64,000 nt of DNA from Streptomyces sp. NBC_01465 (GTDB lineage Bacteria > Actinomycetota > Actinomycetes > Streptomycetales > Streptomycetaceae), in contig NZ_CP109467.1 of assembly GCF_036227325.1 (NCBI RefSeq), positions 6,076,001 to 6,140,000 on the forward strand, in the 5' to 3' direction. Below are positions 7,163 to 17,750 of the stretch, one piece after another; the first letter of the stretch is position 1; each line of letters begins with the position of its first letter. The position numbers were made by a program, and so were the translations under genes. The notes beneath the pieces are model-generated. The model was given only the letters and a program-made list of their open reading frames with translations, was not told where the DNA came from and did not search any database.

Positions 7163-8848
7163 ATGTCCGCATACCCGCAGTCCCGGAGAGTCCGGGCGGT
7201 AGCCGCCGCCGCAGTCGTGGTCGCCCTCGCCGCCGGATGCTCCGACGCCAACAGCAAGAACAACTCCTCCAAGGGCGGGGCCGGCGCGAGCGGCGTACTG
7301 ACCCTCGGCAAGCCCGACGGGCCGCAGACCAACAACAGCAACCCCTTCCTCGCCACCTCGGCCGCCGCCACCCTCGGCTACCGCGTCATGGTCTACGAGC
7401 CCCTCGCCATGACCAACCGCATCAAGCCCGCGGACAAGGCCAAGCCGTGGCTGGCGACCGACTGGAAGTGGGAGTCCAACTTCACCAAGGTCACCTTCAC
7501 CCTGGACTCCCGGGCCAAGTGGGCCGACGGGAAGCCGCTCACCGCCGACGACGTCGCCTTCACCTTCAACCTGCTCAAGGAGCACAAGGCGCTCAACGCC
7601 GACGGCGTCCCCTACGACGGGGTCGCGGTCCAGGGCAAGCAGGTCGTCCTGACCTTCAAGTCCTCGCAGTTCGTCAACCAGAACAAGATCATTCAGCAGT
7701 ACATCGTGCCGAAGCACATCTGGGCCTCCATCAAGGACCCGGAGACCTTCCCCAACCGCACGCCCGTCGGCTCCGGCCCGTACCAGCTGAAGTCCTTCAC
7801 CCCGCAGACCACGACCCTGACCGCCACGCCCGACTACTGGAAGGGCGAGACCAAGGTCAAGGAGCTGCGCTACACCGCGTACAACGACAACAGCGCGGCG
7901 ACGACGGCGCTGGCCACCGGCAAGGTCGAGTGGTCGTTCGTCTTCATGCCGAACTACAAGCAGCTCTACATCGCCAAGGACCCCAAGAACTACAAGCTCT
8001 GGTTCCCGTCCGGTCTCGGCATCCACGGCCTGTGGTTCAACACCACTCGCAAGCCCTTCGACAACCCGGCCCTGCGCAAGGCCATGGCGATGGTCGTCGA
8101 CCGCAACGCCATCTACGTCCAGGCCGAGTCGACCCTCTACCCGGAGATCACCAACCCGACCGGCATCCCGCTGCCCGCCGGTGACTCCTTCCTCGCGCCC
8201 GAGTACAAGAGCGCCACCACCAAGCCCGACGTCGCCGGCGCGAAGAAGATCCTCTCCGAGGCCGGATTCAAGCTCGACGGCGGCGTGCTGAAGGACCCCA
8301 GCGGCAAGGCGGTCACGCTCACGTTCACCGACCCGGCCGGCTGGAACGACTACATCACCGGGCTGTCGATCATCAAGGACAACATCAAGCAGCTCGGCAT
8401 CGACGCCAAGGTCAAGACGCAGACGGCGGACGCCTGGGGCGCGGACGTCGCCAACGGCAACTTCGACGCCACTCTGCACTGGACCAACAGCGGCGCCACC
8501 CCGTACGACATGTACCAGAACATCATGGACGGCGCCCTGCTCCAGCCCATCGGCAAGCCCTCGCAGACCGGCAACTTCGGCCGCTTCAACAGCCCCGAGG
8601 CCACCAAGGCGCTGAAGGACTTCGCCAACGCCACCGACGACGCGACGCGTACCGCCGCCATGAACAGCCTGCAGAAGGTCATGGTCGACCAGGTGCCGAT
8701 GATCCCGACGGCCGCGGCCCCCATCGGAGCCGAGTACTCCACGAAGAACTGGGTGGGGTGGCCGACCGAGGCCAACCCCTACGCCCCGCCGCAGCACACC
8801 CAGCCCACCGCGCTGGAGATCGTGCTGAACCTCAAGCCCGCCAAGTAA
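7163..8848 (+). CDS. ABC transporter substrate-binding lipoprotein (family 5, oligopeptide/oligosaccharide type)
   Basis: A 561-aa extracellular binding protein. Lipoprotein signal with lipobox LAAGC (Cys about residue 30), then a Ser/Asn/Gly spacer and the family-5 solute-binding (SBP_bac_5) fold: [38 protein letters not shown] and VGSGPYQL are hallmarks of the DppA/OppA class. It is the first gene of a transport set (binding protein, ATPase, permease, permease, ATPase). In actinobacteria and thermophiles, members of this class also import cello- and other beta-oligosaccharides; neighbouring GH30, GH1 and GH3 genes make a beta-glucan oligosaccharide the likely cargo. ATG at 7163 is chosen because it starts the signal peptide. 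Confidence 0.92.
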   Translation: MSAYPQSRRVRAVAAAAVVVALAAGCSDANSKNNSSKGGAGASGVLTLGKPDGPQTNNSNPFLATSAAATLGYRVMVYEPLAMTNRIKPADKAKPWLATDWKWESNFTKVTFTLDSRAKWADGKPLTADDVAFTFNLLKEHKALNADGVPYDGVAVQGKQVVLTFKSSQFVNQNKIIQQYIVPKHIWASIKDPETFPNRTPVGSGPYQLKSFTPQTTTLTATPDYWKGETKVKELRYTAYNDNSAATTALATGKVEWSFVFMPNYKQLYIAKDPKNYKLWFPSGLGIHGLWFNTTRKPFDNPALRKAMAMVVDRNAIYVQAESTLYPEITNPTGIPLPAGDSFLAPEYKSATTKPDVAGAKKILSEAGFKLDGGVLKDPSGKAVTLTFTDPAGWNDYITGLSIIKDNIKQLGIDAKVKTQTADAWGADVANGNFDATLHWTNSGATPYDMYQNIMDGALLQPIGKPSQTGNFGRFNSPEATKALKDFANATDDATRTAAMNSLQKVMVDQVPMIPTAAAPIGAEYSTKNWVGWPTEANPYAPPQHTQPTALEIVLNLKPAK

Positions 8849-8876
8849 GCAGACGGGGACGACGGACGGACCGGCC

Positions 8877-9944
8877 ATGACCGACCAAGAACAGCAGCAA
8901 GAACCGCAGAACACGATCGTGCTCGAAGCACGCGGAGTCACCAAGCACTTCACCGTACGCAGGACGGGCCGCGACGTCGTCGCACGCACCCGCCGCAGCG
9001 TCCACGCCGTCGACGACGTCTCGCTGCAGCTGCGGCGCGGCACCGTCACGGCGCTGGTGGGGGAGTCGGGCTCCGGAAAATCCACCGTCGCCCGGCTGCT
9101 CGCCCAGCTGTATCCGCTCACCGAGGGCGAGATACGGCTGGAGGGCACCGCGGTGAAAGCGGGCCGCGGCCGGTCCTTCCGTCGTTACGTACGCCAGGTC
9201 CAGCTCATCTTCCAGGACCCCTTCGCCTCCCTGAACCCGGTGCACACCGTGCGCTACCACCTCACCCGCGCCCTGAAGATCCACGGCCGGGCGGGGGAGG
9301 GCGAGGCGGAACTGGAGAAGAACCTGGCAGCCCTGCTCGAACGCGTCCAACTCACGCCTCCCCAGCGGTTCCTGGACAAGTTCCCGCACGAGCTGTCCGG
9401 CGGTCAGCGCCAGCGCGTGGCCATCGCCCGCGCGCTCGGCGCCGACCCGAAGGTGCTCCTCGCCGACGAGCCGGTCTCGATGCTCGATGTATCGATCCGC
9501 CTCGGGGTCCTGAATCTGCTGAAGGACCTCAAGGACCGTCTCCGCCTCGCCATCCTCTACATCACCCACGACATCGCATCCGCCCGCTACTTCGCGGACA
9601 CGACCCTGGTGATGTACGCGGGCCGGATCGTCGAGGGCGGCGACAGCGAGACGGTCACCCAGCACCCCGCCCACCCGTACACCCAGCTGCTCATCGCCTC
9701 GGCGCCCGACCCCGACCGGGTCGTCGCCGAGGAGGAGCAGGAGGAGACCGGAAGCGGCGAGCCCCCGTCACTCATCGCCCCGCCGGGCGGCTGCCGCTTC
9801 CACCCCCGCTGTCCCAAGGCGATGGAGCGCTGCTCCACCGAACTGCCGCCGCGCTTCGACCTGGCGGACGGCCAGTGGGCGGCCTGCTGGCTGTACGAGA
9901 ACGACGCGAACGACACGAAGAAGGAGGAGGTGTCCGCGAAGTGA
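8877..9944 (+). CDS. ABC transporter ATPase (DppF/OppF type)
   Basis: A 355-aa cytoplasmic ATPase. Walker [10 protein letters not shown] (about residues 62-70), Q-loop [10 protein letters not shown], signature [15 protein letters not shown], Walker B VLLADEP, and the C-terminal oligopeptide-transporter region with conserved cysteines ([14 protein letters not shown]), known in the family to hold an Fe-S cluster or structural Cys motif. It follows the binding-protein gene by 28 nt and overlaps the next permease gene by 4 nt, so the operon is translationally coupled. It would pair with the second ATPase at 11888-12913 as a heterodimer. Confidence 0.95.
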   Translation: MTDQEQQQEPQNTIVLEARGVTKHFTVRRTGRDVVARTRRSVHAVDDVSLQLRRGTVTALVGESGSGKSTVARLLAQLYPLTEGEIRLEGTAVKAGRGRSFRRYVRQVQLIFQDPFASLNPVHTVRYHLTRALKIHGRAGEGEAELEKNLAALLERVQLTPPQRFLDKFPHELSGGQRQRVAIARALGADPKVLLADEPVSMLDVSIRLGVLNLLKDLKDRLRLAILYITHDIASARYFADTTLVMYAGRIVEGGDSETVTQHPAHPYTQLLIASAPDPDRVVAEEEQEETGSGEPPSLIAPPGGCRFHPRCPKAMERCSTELPPRFDLADGQWAACWLYENDANDTKKEEVSAK

Positions 9945-10921
9945 AGTACCTCCTCCAGCGCATCGCCTTCTACTCCGTCACCGCCTGGGCCGCGATCACC
10001 ATCAACTTCCTGATCCCGCGCCTGATGCCCGGCGACCCCGTCCAGGCCCTGATGTCGCGATTCCAGGGCCAGTTGGACACCAACGCCATCGACTCCCTGA
10101 AGGCTCTCTTCGGCCTCGACAAGCACCAGTCGCTCTGGCAGCAGTACACCGACTACTGGTCGCACCTCCTCGACGGCGACCTCGGCCTGTCCTTCACCAA
10201 CTTCCCCACCCCGGTCAGCGAGATCATCTCCCAGTCGCTGCCCTGGACCCTGGCCCTGGTCGGCATCACGACCCTCATCAGCTTCCTGCTCGGTACGGGG
10301 ATCGGCGTCTTCACCGGCTGGCGGCGCGGCTCCTGGATGGACAGCCTGCTGCCCGTCACCACCTTCATCTCCGCCATCCCCTACTTCTGGCTCGGGCTCA
10401 TCGCGATCGCGCTCTTCGCCGTGAAGTGGCCGCTGTTCCCCGAGTCGGGCGGCTTCGACGACTCGCTCGTGCCGGCCTTCGACTGGCCGTTCATCTCCAG
10501 CGCGCTCTACCACGGGGCGCTGCCCGGCTTGACGATCGTGCTCAGCGCGATGGCCGGCTGGATCCTCGGCATGCGCAACATGATGGTGACGGTCTCCTCC
10601 GAGGACTACGTCATGGTCGCCCAGGCCAAGGGGCTCTCCGAGCGCCGCGTGATGTTCAGCTACGCGGCCCGCAACGCGGTCCTCCCCAACATCTCCGGCT
10701 TCGCGCTCTCGCTGGGCTTCATCGTCGGCGGCACGCTGCTGGTCGAGATGGTCTTCTCGTACCCAGGCATCGGCTACAAGCTCTTCCAGGCCGTGGGCGG
10801 CAAGGACTATCCGCTGATGCAGGGCATCTTCCTGATCATCACGCTGTCGGTCCTCGCCGCGAACCTCCTCGCCGACATCGTCTACATGCTTCTCGACCCC
10901 CGTACCCGAAGGGAGGCCTGA
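9941..10921 (+). CDS. ABC transporter permease (DppB type)
   Basis: A 326-aa inner-membrane permease starting at GTG 9941 ([16 protein letters not shown]), overlapping the previous stop and preceded by an AAGGAGGAGG ribosome site. It has about six membrane segments. The EAA loop is visible as [20 protein letters not shown] followed by RNAVLPNI. The N-terminal membrane segment followed by a periplasmic loop with PGDP is characteristic of DppB/OppB. It works with the following DppC-like permease and the two ATPases to import oligosaccharides or peptides. Confidence 0.94.
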   Translation: MKYLLQRIAFYSVTAWAAITINFLIPRLMPGDPVQALMSRFQGQLDTNAIDSLKALFGLDKHQSLWQQYTDYWSHLLDGDLGLSFTNFPTPVSEIISQSLPWTLALVGITTLISFLLGTGIGVFTGWRRGSWMDSLLPVTTFISAIPYFWLGLIAIALFAVKWPLFPESGGFDDSLVPAFDWPFISSALYHGALPGLTIVLSAMAGWILGMRNMMVTVSSEDYVMVAQAKGLSERRVMFSYAARNAVLPNISGFALSLGFIVGGTLLVEMVFSYPGIGYKLFQAVGGKDYPLMQGIFLIITLSVLAANLLADIVYMLLDPRTRREA

Positions 10922-10925
10922 GGAC

Positions 10926-11891
10926 ATGGCCGTCACCGCTGCCGAAGTCGCCGTACTGGACGCGGCCGAGACCCCGGCACCCAGTAAGCGCAAGTTCCGT
11001 TTCCTGCGCGGCCGCAAGACCGTCGTCGGCTTCGCGATCCTCGGATTCTTCGTGTTGATGGCGATCGCGGGCCCGTGGATCGCACCGTACGACCCGGACA
11101 AGATGAGCCAGGCGCTGCTCCAACCGCCGTCCGCCGACCACTGGTTCGGTACGACACAGACCGGCCAGGACGTCCTGTCGCAGATCCTCGTCGGGACGCG
11201 GGGTGTGCTGATCGTGGGCTTCGTCGCCGGGGCATTCGCCACGGTGATGTCGGTCCTGGTGGGGGTGAGCGCGGGCTTCCTGGGAGGCGTCGCGGACGAG
11301 ATCCTCTCCGCGCTCTCCAACATCTTCCTGGTCATCCCCGGACTGCCGCTGATCATCATCGTGGCGAGCTTCGTCGAGGACACGAGCAATCTGTTGATCG
11401 CGTCGGTGATCGCGGTGACGTCGTGGGCGTGGGGCGCTCGGGTGTTGCGCGCGCAGACGCTGTCGCTGCGGCGGCGGGACTACGTGGAGGCGGCGCGGGC
11501 GACGGGGGAGTCGACGTGGCGGATCATCCTCTTCGAGATCCTGCCGAACCTGACGGCGGTGATCGCGTCGGGCTTCGTCGGCACGGTGATCTTCGCGATC
11601 CTGTCGGAAATCACGCTCGCTTTCATCGGGGTGGCCGACATCTCGAACTGGAACTGGGGGACGGTCCTGTTCTGGGCGCAGTCCAACCAGGCGCTGGCGC
11701 AAGGGGCTTGGTGGTGGTTCGTCCCGGCCGGCCTGTGCATCGCGCTGCTCGGCATGTCCCTCGCCCTCATCAACTTCGGCATCGACGAATTCGTCAATCC
11801 GCGTCTGCGTACGGAGACGGGCGCGTCGAAGAAGGTCCGTATGCGCGTCGGCTTCACGCCGGTCAACCGCACGAAGGAGCCCAGGTCATGA
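10926..11891 (+). CDS. ABC transporter permease (DppC type)
   Basis: A 321-aa permease with an N-terminal cytoplasmic stretch, then a first membrane helix (TVVGFAILGFFVLMAIAG) and the DppC-type motif WFGTTQTGQDVLSQI, with the EAA loop YVEAARATGESTWRIILFEI. It starts 4 nt after the DppB-like gene and its stop overlaps the start of the next ATPase (ATGA, 11888-11891). It forms the membrane channel with the DppB-like subunit. Confidence 0.94.
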   Translation: MAVTAAEVAVLDAAETPAPSKRKFRFLRGRKTVVGFAILGFFVLMAIAGPWIAPYDPDKMSQALLQPPSADHWFGTTQTGQDVLSQILVGTRGVLIVGFVAGAFATVMSVLVGVSAGFLGGVADEILSALSNIFLVIPGLPLIIIVASFVEDTSNLLIASVIAVTSWAWGARVLRAQTLSLRRRDYVEAARATGESTWRIILFEILPNLTAVIASGFVGTVIFAILSEITLAFIGVADISNWNWGTVLFWAQSNQALAQGAWWWFVPAGLCIALLGMSLALINFGIDEFVNPRLRTETGASKKVRMRVGFTPVNRTKEPRS

Positions 11892-12913
11892 CCGCGACCG
11901 ACCCGATCCTCACGATCAGCGGCCTCAACGTCGACTACGGCTCAGGGCCGGACGCCGTGCACGCGCTGCGGGACATCGACCTCACGCTCCACCGGGGCGA
12001 AGTCCTGGGCCTGGCGGGCGAGTCGGGCTCGGGGAAGTCGACGCTCGCGTACGCGGTGACGCGGCTGCTGTCGCCGCCGGGGGTCATAACGGGTGGCGAG
12101 GTGCACTACCACCGCGCCACCGAGCCCGACCCGGTGGACATCCTGGCGCTGTCGGCGCGGGAGCTGCGGGCGTTCCGCTGGCAGGAGCTGTCGATCGTCT
12201 TCCAGGGCGCGATGAACTCCCTGAACCCGGTGCACACGGTCCACAGCCAGCTGACCGACGTCCTGAAGGCGCACCGCCCGGAGACGAAGCGGGCGGAGCG
12301 GACGGCGCGGGCGAAGGAGCTTCTTGGCCTGGTCGGGATCTCGGCGGACCGGCTCGGTTCGTACCCGCACCAGCTGTCCGGGGGGATGCGGCAGCGCGTG
12401 ATGATCGCGATGGCGCTGGCTCTGGAGCCGGAGATCGTCATCATGGACGAGCCGACGACGGCGCTGGACGTGGTCATGCAGCGGCAGATCCTGCGCCAAC
12501 TGGTGCGACTGAAGGCGGAGTTGTCGTTCTCCGTCATCTTCATCACGCACGACATCTCGCTGCTGATCGAGTTCTCGGACCGGATCGCGATCATGTACGG
12601 GGGCCGGATCGTGGAGGAGGCGGCGTCGGCGGACATCTACCGCGACGCGCACCACCCGTACAGCGACGGCCTGCTGCATTCGTTCCCGGCGCTGCACGGG
12701 CCGCGGAGGGAGCTGGCGGGGATCGCGGGGTCGCCGCCGCATCTGGCTGCGATGCCGGCGGGGTGTGCGTTTCATCCTCGGTGCGGGAAGGCGTTCGAGC
12801 CGTGCGGGGTGCATGTGCCGGTGCTGGCGGCGCCGGCCGCTGGCGCGGGGCGGACGGTGGCTTGCTGGTTGCATCAGGAGTCGCCAGCGGTGGCGACAGC
12901 GGCGGGCCCGTGA
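11888..12913 (+). CDS. ABC transporter ATPase (DppD/OppD type)
   Basis: A 341-aa ATPase starting at ATG 11888 (MTATDPILTISGLNVDYG), overlapping the permease stop. Walker [11 protein letters not shown]-loop [14 protein letters not shown], signature LSGGMRQRVMIAMAL, Walker B IVIMDEPTTALDV, and the C-terminal Cys motif CAFHPRCGKAFEPC. It is the last gene of the importer set; a hairpin-rich 328-bp gap separates it from the GH1 gene. It energises import together with the ATPase at 8877-9944. Confidence 0.95.
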   Translation: MTATDPILTISGLNVDYGSGPDAVHALRDIDLTLHRGEVLGLAGESGSGKSTLAYAVTRLLSPPGVITGGEVHYHRATEPDPVDILALSARELRAFRWQELSIVFQGAMNSLNPVHTVHSQLTDVLKAHRPETKRAERTARAKELLGLVGISADRLGSYPHQLSGGMRQRVMIAMALALEPEIVIMDEPTTALDVVMQRQILRQLVRLKAELSFSVIFITHDISLLIEFSDRIAIMYGGRIVEEAASADIYRDAHHPYSDGLLHSFPALHGPRRELAGIAGSPPHLAAMPAGCAFHPRCGKAFEPCGVHVPVLAAPAAGAGRTVACWLHQESPAVATAAGP

Positions 12914-12957
12914 CCCGTTGTTGACCCCCGCCCGGGGCTCTGCCCCGGACCCCGCTC

Positions 12958-13011
12958 CTCAATCGCCGGAGGGGCTGGAGATGGGCATCTCAAGCCCGTC
13001 CGGCGATTGAG
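12958..13011. repeat. Inverted repeat and dispersed 50-bp element
   Basis: CTCAATCGCCGGA (12958-12970) and its exact complement (12999-13011) form a 13-bp stem with a 28-nt loop, likely a terminator after the importer operon. Bases 12991-13040 recur at 35051-35100 with 3 mismatches in 50, so it is also a dispersed intergenic element. Two smaller G-C hairpins (13045-13059 and about 13111-13127) follow. The 12914-13241 gap has no gene. Confidence 0.7.
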
Positions 13012-13241
13012 GACACGCGGCCGAAGGTCGCGTACGGGGGTGCAGGGGGCGAAGCCCCCGCAGGCGGGGTCCGGGCTCGACCCCGTCAACTTCCGCCCCC
13101 GGCAGGGGGTCTGGGGCGCAGCCCCAGTTTCGGGAAGGGGCGGGATTGGGGAATCCGCTCCGCGCAGCGGCGACCACCGGCCCACCCCGCCCCCGGCCAA
13201 CCGATGCCCCACCCCACAACCTGACCCACCCCAGGAGAACC

Positions 13242-14660
13242 GTGAACAACCACCTCGTCACCCCCTACGCCCGCAACGTCACCCCCGCCCCCGTCCCCGG
13301 ACTCCCCGCCGACTTCCGCTGGGGCGTCGCGACGGCCGCGTACCAGATCGAGGGTGCGGCCGCCGAAGACGGCCGCACCCCCTCCATCTGGGACACCTAC
13401 TGCCGCACCCCCGGCATGGTCGTCCGAGGCGAGAACGGCGACACGGCCTGCGACCACTACCACCGCATGCCCGACGACGTGCAGCTCATCTCCGACCTCT
13501 CGGTCGACACCTACCGCTTCTCGCTCGCCTGGCCCCGCATCCAGCCCGGCGGCCGCGGCCCCGCGAACCCCAAGGGCCTCGACTTCTACAAGCGCCTCCT
13601 CGACGAGCTCGAGACCCGCGCCATCACCCCGTGGATCACCCTCTACCACTGGGACCTCCCTCAGGACCTCGAAGACGCGGGCGGCTGGCCGGCCCGCGAC
13701 ACCGCCCACCGTTTCGCCGAGTACGCCGCCCTCGCCTACGACGCCCTCGGCGACCGCGTCAAGCACTGGACCACCCTCAACGAGCCCTGGTGCTCGGCCA
13801 TGCTGGGCTACGCGTACGGTGCCCAGGCCCCCGGCCGCAAGGACTTCGGCGACGCGATGAGCGCCGTCCACCACCTCCTCCTCGGCCACGGCCTCGCGTC
13901 CCAGTACCTCCGCGAGACGGCCGCCGCCAAGAACCAGGACCTCGAACTCGGCATCACCCTCAACCTCGGCACCGCAACCCCCGAGACCGACAGCCGCGAG
14001 GACGCCGAAGCCTGCCGCCGCGCCGACGGCCTCGGCAGCCGCATCTACCTCGACCCCATCACCAAGGGCGCCTACCCCGCCGACATCGTCGCCGACCTGG
14101 CCCTGCGCAACATCGAACTCCCCGTCCAGGACGGTGACTTGGAGGTCATCTCCACCCCCCTCGACGTCCTCGGCGTCAACTTCTACCGCGGCACCCTCTT
14201 CTCCGGCGTCACCGAGGAAGGATCCCCCCTCGACGCCGACGGCCTCCCCGTCACCCGAGGCGTCGAGCGCGATCTTCCCCGTACGGCCATGGACTGGGAG
14301 ATCACCCCCACCGCCCTCACCGACCTCCTCCTGCGCCTCCAGCAGGACTACGGCCTGCCCACCGTGATCACCGAGAACGGCGCCGCCTTCGACGACGAGG
14401 TCACCCCGGACGGCGAGATCCACGACGCCGACCGCACCACCTACCTCGCCGACCACATCGCCGCAGTCGCCGACGCCCGCGCGCAGGGCGCCGACGTACG
14501 CGGGTACTTCGCCTGGTCCCTGCTCGACAACTTCGAGTGGAGCTACGGCTACGACAAGCGCTTCGGAATCGTCCGTGTCGACTACGAGACACAGGAGCGC
14601 ACCCTCAAGGACAGTGCCAAGTGGTACCGCGACACCATCCGTCTCACTCGTGACAACTGA
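13242..14660 (+). CDS. GH1 beta-glucosidase (intracellular)
   Basis: A 472-aa GH1 enzyme without a signal peptide, so it acts in the cytoplasm on imported beta-glucosides. N-terminal GH1 signature DFRWGVATAAYQIEGA, acid/base Glu181 in TLNEPW, nucleophile Glu378 in ITENGA, and the C-terminal substrate loop WSLLDNFEWSYGY. GTG at 13242 follows an AGGAGA ribosome site. It is directly upstream of the GH3 gene (10-nt gap) and downstream of the importer, which places it as the final hydrolytic step of the pathway: disaccharide or oligosaccharide to glucose. Confidence 0.96.
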   Translation: MNNHLVTPYARNVTPAPVPGLPADFRWGVATAAYQIEGAAAEDGRTPSIWDTYCRTPGMVVRGENGDTACDHYHRMPDDVQLISDLSVDTYRFSLAWPRIQPGGRGPANPKGLDFYKRLLDELETRAITPWITLYHWDLPQDLEDAGGWPARDTAHRFAEYAALAYDALGDRVKHWTTLNEPWCSAMLGYAYGAQAPGRKDFGDAMSAVHHLLLGHGLASQYLRETAAAKNQDLELGITLNLGTATPETDSREDAEACRRADGLGSRIYLDPITKGAYPADIVADLALRNIELPVQDGDLEVISTPLDVLGVNFYRGTLFSGVTEEGSPLDADGLPVTRGVERDLPRTAMDWEITPTALTDLLLRLQQDYGLPTVITENGAAFDDEVTPDGEIHDADRTTYLADHIAAVADARAQGADVRGYFAWSLLDNFEWSYGYDKRFGIVRVDYETQERTLKDSAKWYRDTIRLTRDN

Positions 14661-14670
14661 GGAGCCGCAC

Positions 14671-17600
14671 ATGCCTCGCACACGTACGAGATCCAGATCC
14701 AGATCGCGGACGGCCGGCCTCGCCGCAGCCGCCCTCCTCGCCGCCTTACTCCCCTTCACGGCGACGTCCGCCGCAGCCGACGACCCGGCCCCCGTCCCCG
14801 TGGACCGGTTCGAGGGCGAAGTCCCCTTCGCGAGCCAGCCCGCCGAGGGGATCTTCACCTGGGGCGGCAGCGCGACCGACAACCCCACCCTCGCCCTCAA
14901 GGACCGCGCCGACGCCCCCGAGGGCGCCAAGGTCCTCGAAGGCACGTACAACATCAGCGCCTACGGCGGCTTCACCCACGACTACGCCGCCGACCAGACG
15001 CCCCACAACTGGACGGCCTCCAAGGGCATCCGCTTCTGGTGGTACGGCCAGAACACCGCACCCCTCCCGCCCGGCTCCGGCAAGAAGATCAACTTCGAGA
15101 TCAAGGACGGCGGCGCCAACGGCGAGGCCTCCGAGCTCTGGACGACCTCCTTCACGGACGACTGGGAGGGCTGGCACCAGGTCGAGATCCCCTTCGCGGA
15201 CTTCGCGTACCGCACCGACTACCAGCCCGTCGGCGGCATCGACCACATCCTGGGCCTCGACCAGATGTGGGGCTACGCGCTCACACTACCGACCGGCGCG
15301 CCCGGCCAATTCGCCCTGGACAACGTTGAGTTGTACGGAAAGGCCGACCCGTCCCTCAAGGTCGGCGTCGTCACGGACGCCGCCGTCTACCCGGTGAAGG
15401 AGGGCGGATCCGCACACGTCAAGATCTCCCTCTCCACCACCGGAGCCGCTCCCACCGAGGAGCCGGTGACGGTCGCGTACACCACCGGGGACGGTACGGC
15501 CGACCCCGCCAAGGACTACACGCCCACCTCCGGCACGCTCACCTTCCCTGCCGGATCCGCGTCGGGCGCCTCCCAGACCGTCACGGTGGCCACCACCAAG
15601 GACAGGGCGGCCGAGGAGGCGGAGACGATCCCGCTCGCCCTCACGGTCACCGGCGCCAAGCCCCCGGCCGAGAACCCCCAGGTCGTCATCAACGCCCATG
15701 ACCTGCCCTACCTCAACCCCAAGCTCCCCGTGAAGAAGCGGGTCGCCGACCTGCTCGCCCGTATGTCCCCGGCCGAGAAGGCCGGCCAGATGACGCAGGC
15801 CGAGCGCAACGCCCTCAAGTCCCAGTCGGACATTGCGGGTTACGACCTCGGCTCGCTCCTCTCGGGCGGCGGCTCGGTCCCGACCCCGAACACGCCCGAA
15901 GCCTGGGCGAAGATGGTCGACTCGTACCAGCTGCGGGCCCAGGCGACCCGCTTCCAGATCCCGCTGATCTACGGCGTGGACGCGGTGCACGGCCACAACA
16001 ACGTCATCGGCGCGACGATCATGCCGCACAACGTCGGCCTCGGCGCGACCCGCGACCCCGCGCTCGCCGAGAAGACGGGTGCGGTCACGGCCAACGAGGT
16101 GCGCTCCACCGGCATCCCGTGGGACTTCGCCCCCTGCCTGTGCGTCTCGCGCGACGAGCGCTGGGGCCGGGCCTACGAGTCGTACGGCGAGGACCCGGCG
16201 CTCGTCTCCTCCCTGGAGACGGTGATCCAGGGCATGCAGGGCAAGGCCAACGGCCAGGACCTCTCCCGCAACGACAAGGTCCTGGCGACGGCCAAGCACT
16301 TCGTGGGTGACGGCGGTACGGCGTACGGCTCGTCGACCACCGGCTCGTACACGATCGACCAGGGTGTCACCACGGTCACCCGCCAGGAACTGGAGGCGGT
16401 GCACCTCGCCCCCTTCGGCGACGCGGTCAAGCGGGGCATCGGCTCGGTCATGCCGTCGTACTCCTCGCTGGACATCCTCGGGGACGACGAGGGCCCGGTG
16501 AAGATGCACGCCAACGCCGCAATGATCAATGGGGCGTTGAAGGGCAAGATGGGGTTCAAGGGCTTCGTCATCAGCGACTACGCGGGCATCGACCAGATCC
16601 CCGGGGACTACGCGAGCGACGTCCGCACCTCCATCAACGCGGGCCTCGACATGATCATGGTCCCGACGAACTACCAGACCTTCACGGCGACCCTCCAGGA
16701 CGAGGTGAAGGCGGGCCGGATCGCCCAGTCGCGGATCGACGACGCGGTGTCGCGCATCCTGACGCAGAAGTTCCAGCTGGGCCTCTTCGAGAAGCCGTAC
16801 GCCGACACGACGAACATCGCGCAGGTCGGCTCGGCGGACCACCGCGCGGTGGCCCGTACGGCGGCGGCGGAATCCCAGGTGCTGCTGAAGAACTCCGGGA
16901 ACGTCCTCCCGCTGAAGCCTTCGCAGAAGGTGTACGTGGCGGGCTCCAACGCGGACGACCTGGGCAACCAGGCCGGCGGCTGGACGGTCACCTGGCAGGG
17001 AGGCTCGGGCAAGACGACGACGGGCACGACGATCCTGGACGGCATCAAGAAGGACGTGACGGACCCCGCGTCCCTCACGTACTCCAAGGATGCATCGGCT
17101 CCCACGACCGGGTATGACGTGGGCGTGGTGGTCGTCGGCGAGAAGCCCTACGCGGAAGGCATAGGCGACGTAGGAAACGGCCACACACTCAGCCTCACGG
17201 CGGCGGACCAGGCGGCGATCGACAAGGTCTGCGCGGCGATGAAGTGCGCGGTCCTGATCGTCTCGGGCCGCCCGCAACTGATCGGCGACCAGCTCGCGAA
17301 GACCGACGCGCTCGTGGCCTCCTGGCTGCCGGGCACGGAGGGCGACGGAGTGGCGGACGTCCTCTACGGCAAGAAGGGGTTCACGGGTCAACTCCCGGTC
17401 ACCTGGCCGAAGTCGGAGGCCCAGCTGCCGATCAACGTGGGTGACACGACGTACGATCCGCAGTTCCCGTACGGCTGGGGCCTGACCACCTTGAAGAAGA
17501 CCCCGCCCGGCGGTGAGGTGACCCTCAGGGCCCTCGCACTGGCGGCGAACTTCGTGAAGGCGGACTCCCCGGCGGGCAAGGAGATCGCGACGGCGGCCCG

Positions 17601-17739
17601 CCAGATAGTCCAGCAGAAGATCGCGGACCATCTCACCCAGGCCACGTCCAAGCCCTTCGCGGACGCGGACCACCTGCTCCTGACGGGCGACCTGAAGGGA
17701 GCACTGGCGAAGCTGACGGCGTCCTACCGGGCGGCCTGA
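14671..17739 (+). CDS. Secreted multidomain GH3 beta-glucosidase with TTA codon
   Basis: A 1022-aa exported enzyme. Signal peptide at residues 1 to about 36, with an Arg-rich n-region. Then a CBM11-like beta-sandwich domain (about 40-220, FEGEVPFASQPAEGIFTWGG to FALDNVELYG), a Calx-beta-like domain (about 225-345, VTVAYTTGDGTADPAKDYTP), and a GH3 N-domain and C-domain (about 350 to the end). GH3 nucleophile Asp636 in GFVISDYAG; KHFVGDGGT is the substrate-binding Lys-His motif. Leu26 in the signal peptide is encoded by TTA (14746-14748), the only in-frame TTA noticed in the window; TTA is read by the bldA tRNA, so expression may be tied to development. It likely trims extracellular beta-glucan to glucose or to importable oligomers. 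Confidence 0.95.
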   Translation: MPRTRTRSRSRSRTAGLAAAALLAALLPFTATSAAADDPAPVPVDRFEGEVPFASQPAEGIFTWGGSATDNPTLALKDRADAPEGAKVLEGTYNISAYGGFTHDYAADQTPHNWTASKGIRFWWYGQNTAPLPPGSGKKINFEIKDGGANGEASELWTTSFTDDWEGWHQVEIPFADFAYRTDYQPVGGIDHILGLDQMWGYALTLPTGAPGQFALDNVELYGKADPSLKVGVVTDAAVYPVKEGGSAHVKISLSTTGAAPTEEPVTVAYTTGDGTADPAKDYTPTSGTLTFPAGSASGASQTVTVATTKDRAAEEAETIPLALTVTGAKPPAENPQVVINAHDLPYLNPKLPVKKRVADLLARMSPAEKAGQMTQAERNALKSQSDIAGYDLGSLLSGGGSVPTPNTPEAWAKMVDSYQLRAQATRFQIPLIYGVDAVHGHNNVIGATIMPHNVGLGATRDPALAEKTGAVTANEVRSTGIPWDFAPCLCVSRDERWGRAYESYGEDPALVSSLETVIQGMQGKANGQDLSRNDKVLATAKHFVGDGGTAYGSSTTGSYTIDQGVTTVTRQELEAVHLAPFGDAVKRGIGSVMPSYSSLDILGDDEGPVKMHANAAMINGALKGKMGFKGFVISDYAGIDQIPGDYASDVRTSINAGLDMIMVPTNYQTFTATLQDEVKAGRIAQSRIDDAVSRILTQKFQLGLFEKPYADTTNIAQVGSADHRAVARTAAAESQVLLKNSGNVLPLKPSQKVYVAGSNADDLGNQAGGWTVTWQGGSGKTTTGTTILDGIKKDVTDPASLTYSKDASAPTTGYDVGVVVVGEKPYAEGIGDVGNGHTLSLTAADQAAIDKVCAAMKCAVLIVSGRPQLIGDQLAKTDALVASWLPGTEGDGVADVLYGKKGFTGQLPVTWPKSEAQLPINVGDTTYDPQFPYGWGLTTLKKTPPGGEVTLRALALAANFVKADSPAGKEIATAARQIVQQKIADHLTQATSKPFADADHLLLTGDLKGALAKLTASYRAA

Positions 17740-17750
17740 CGCGAATCGGA

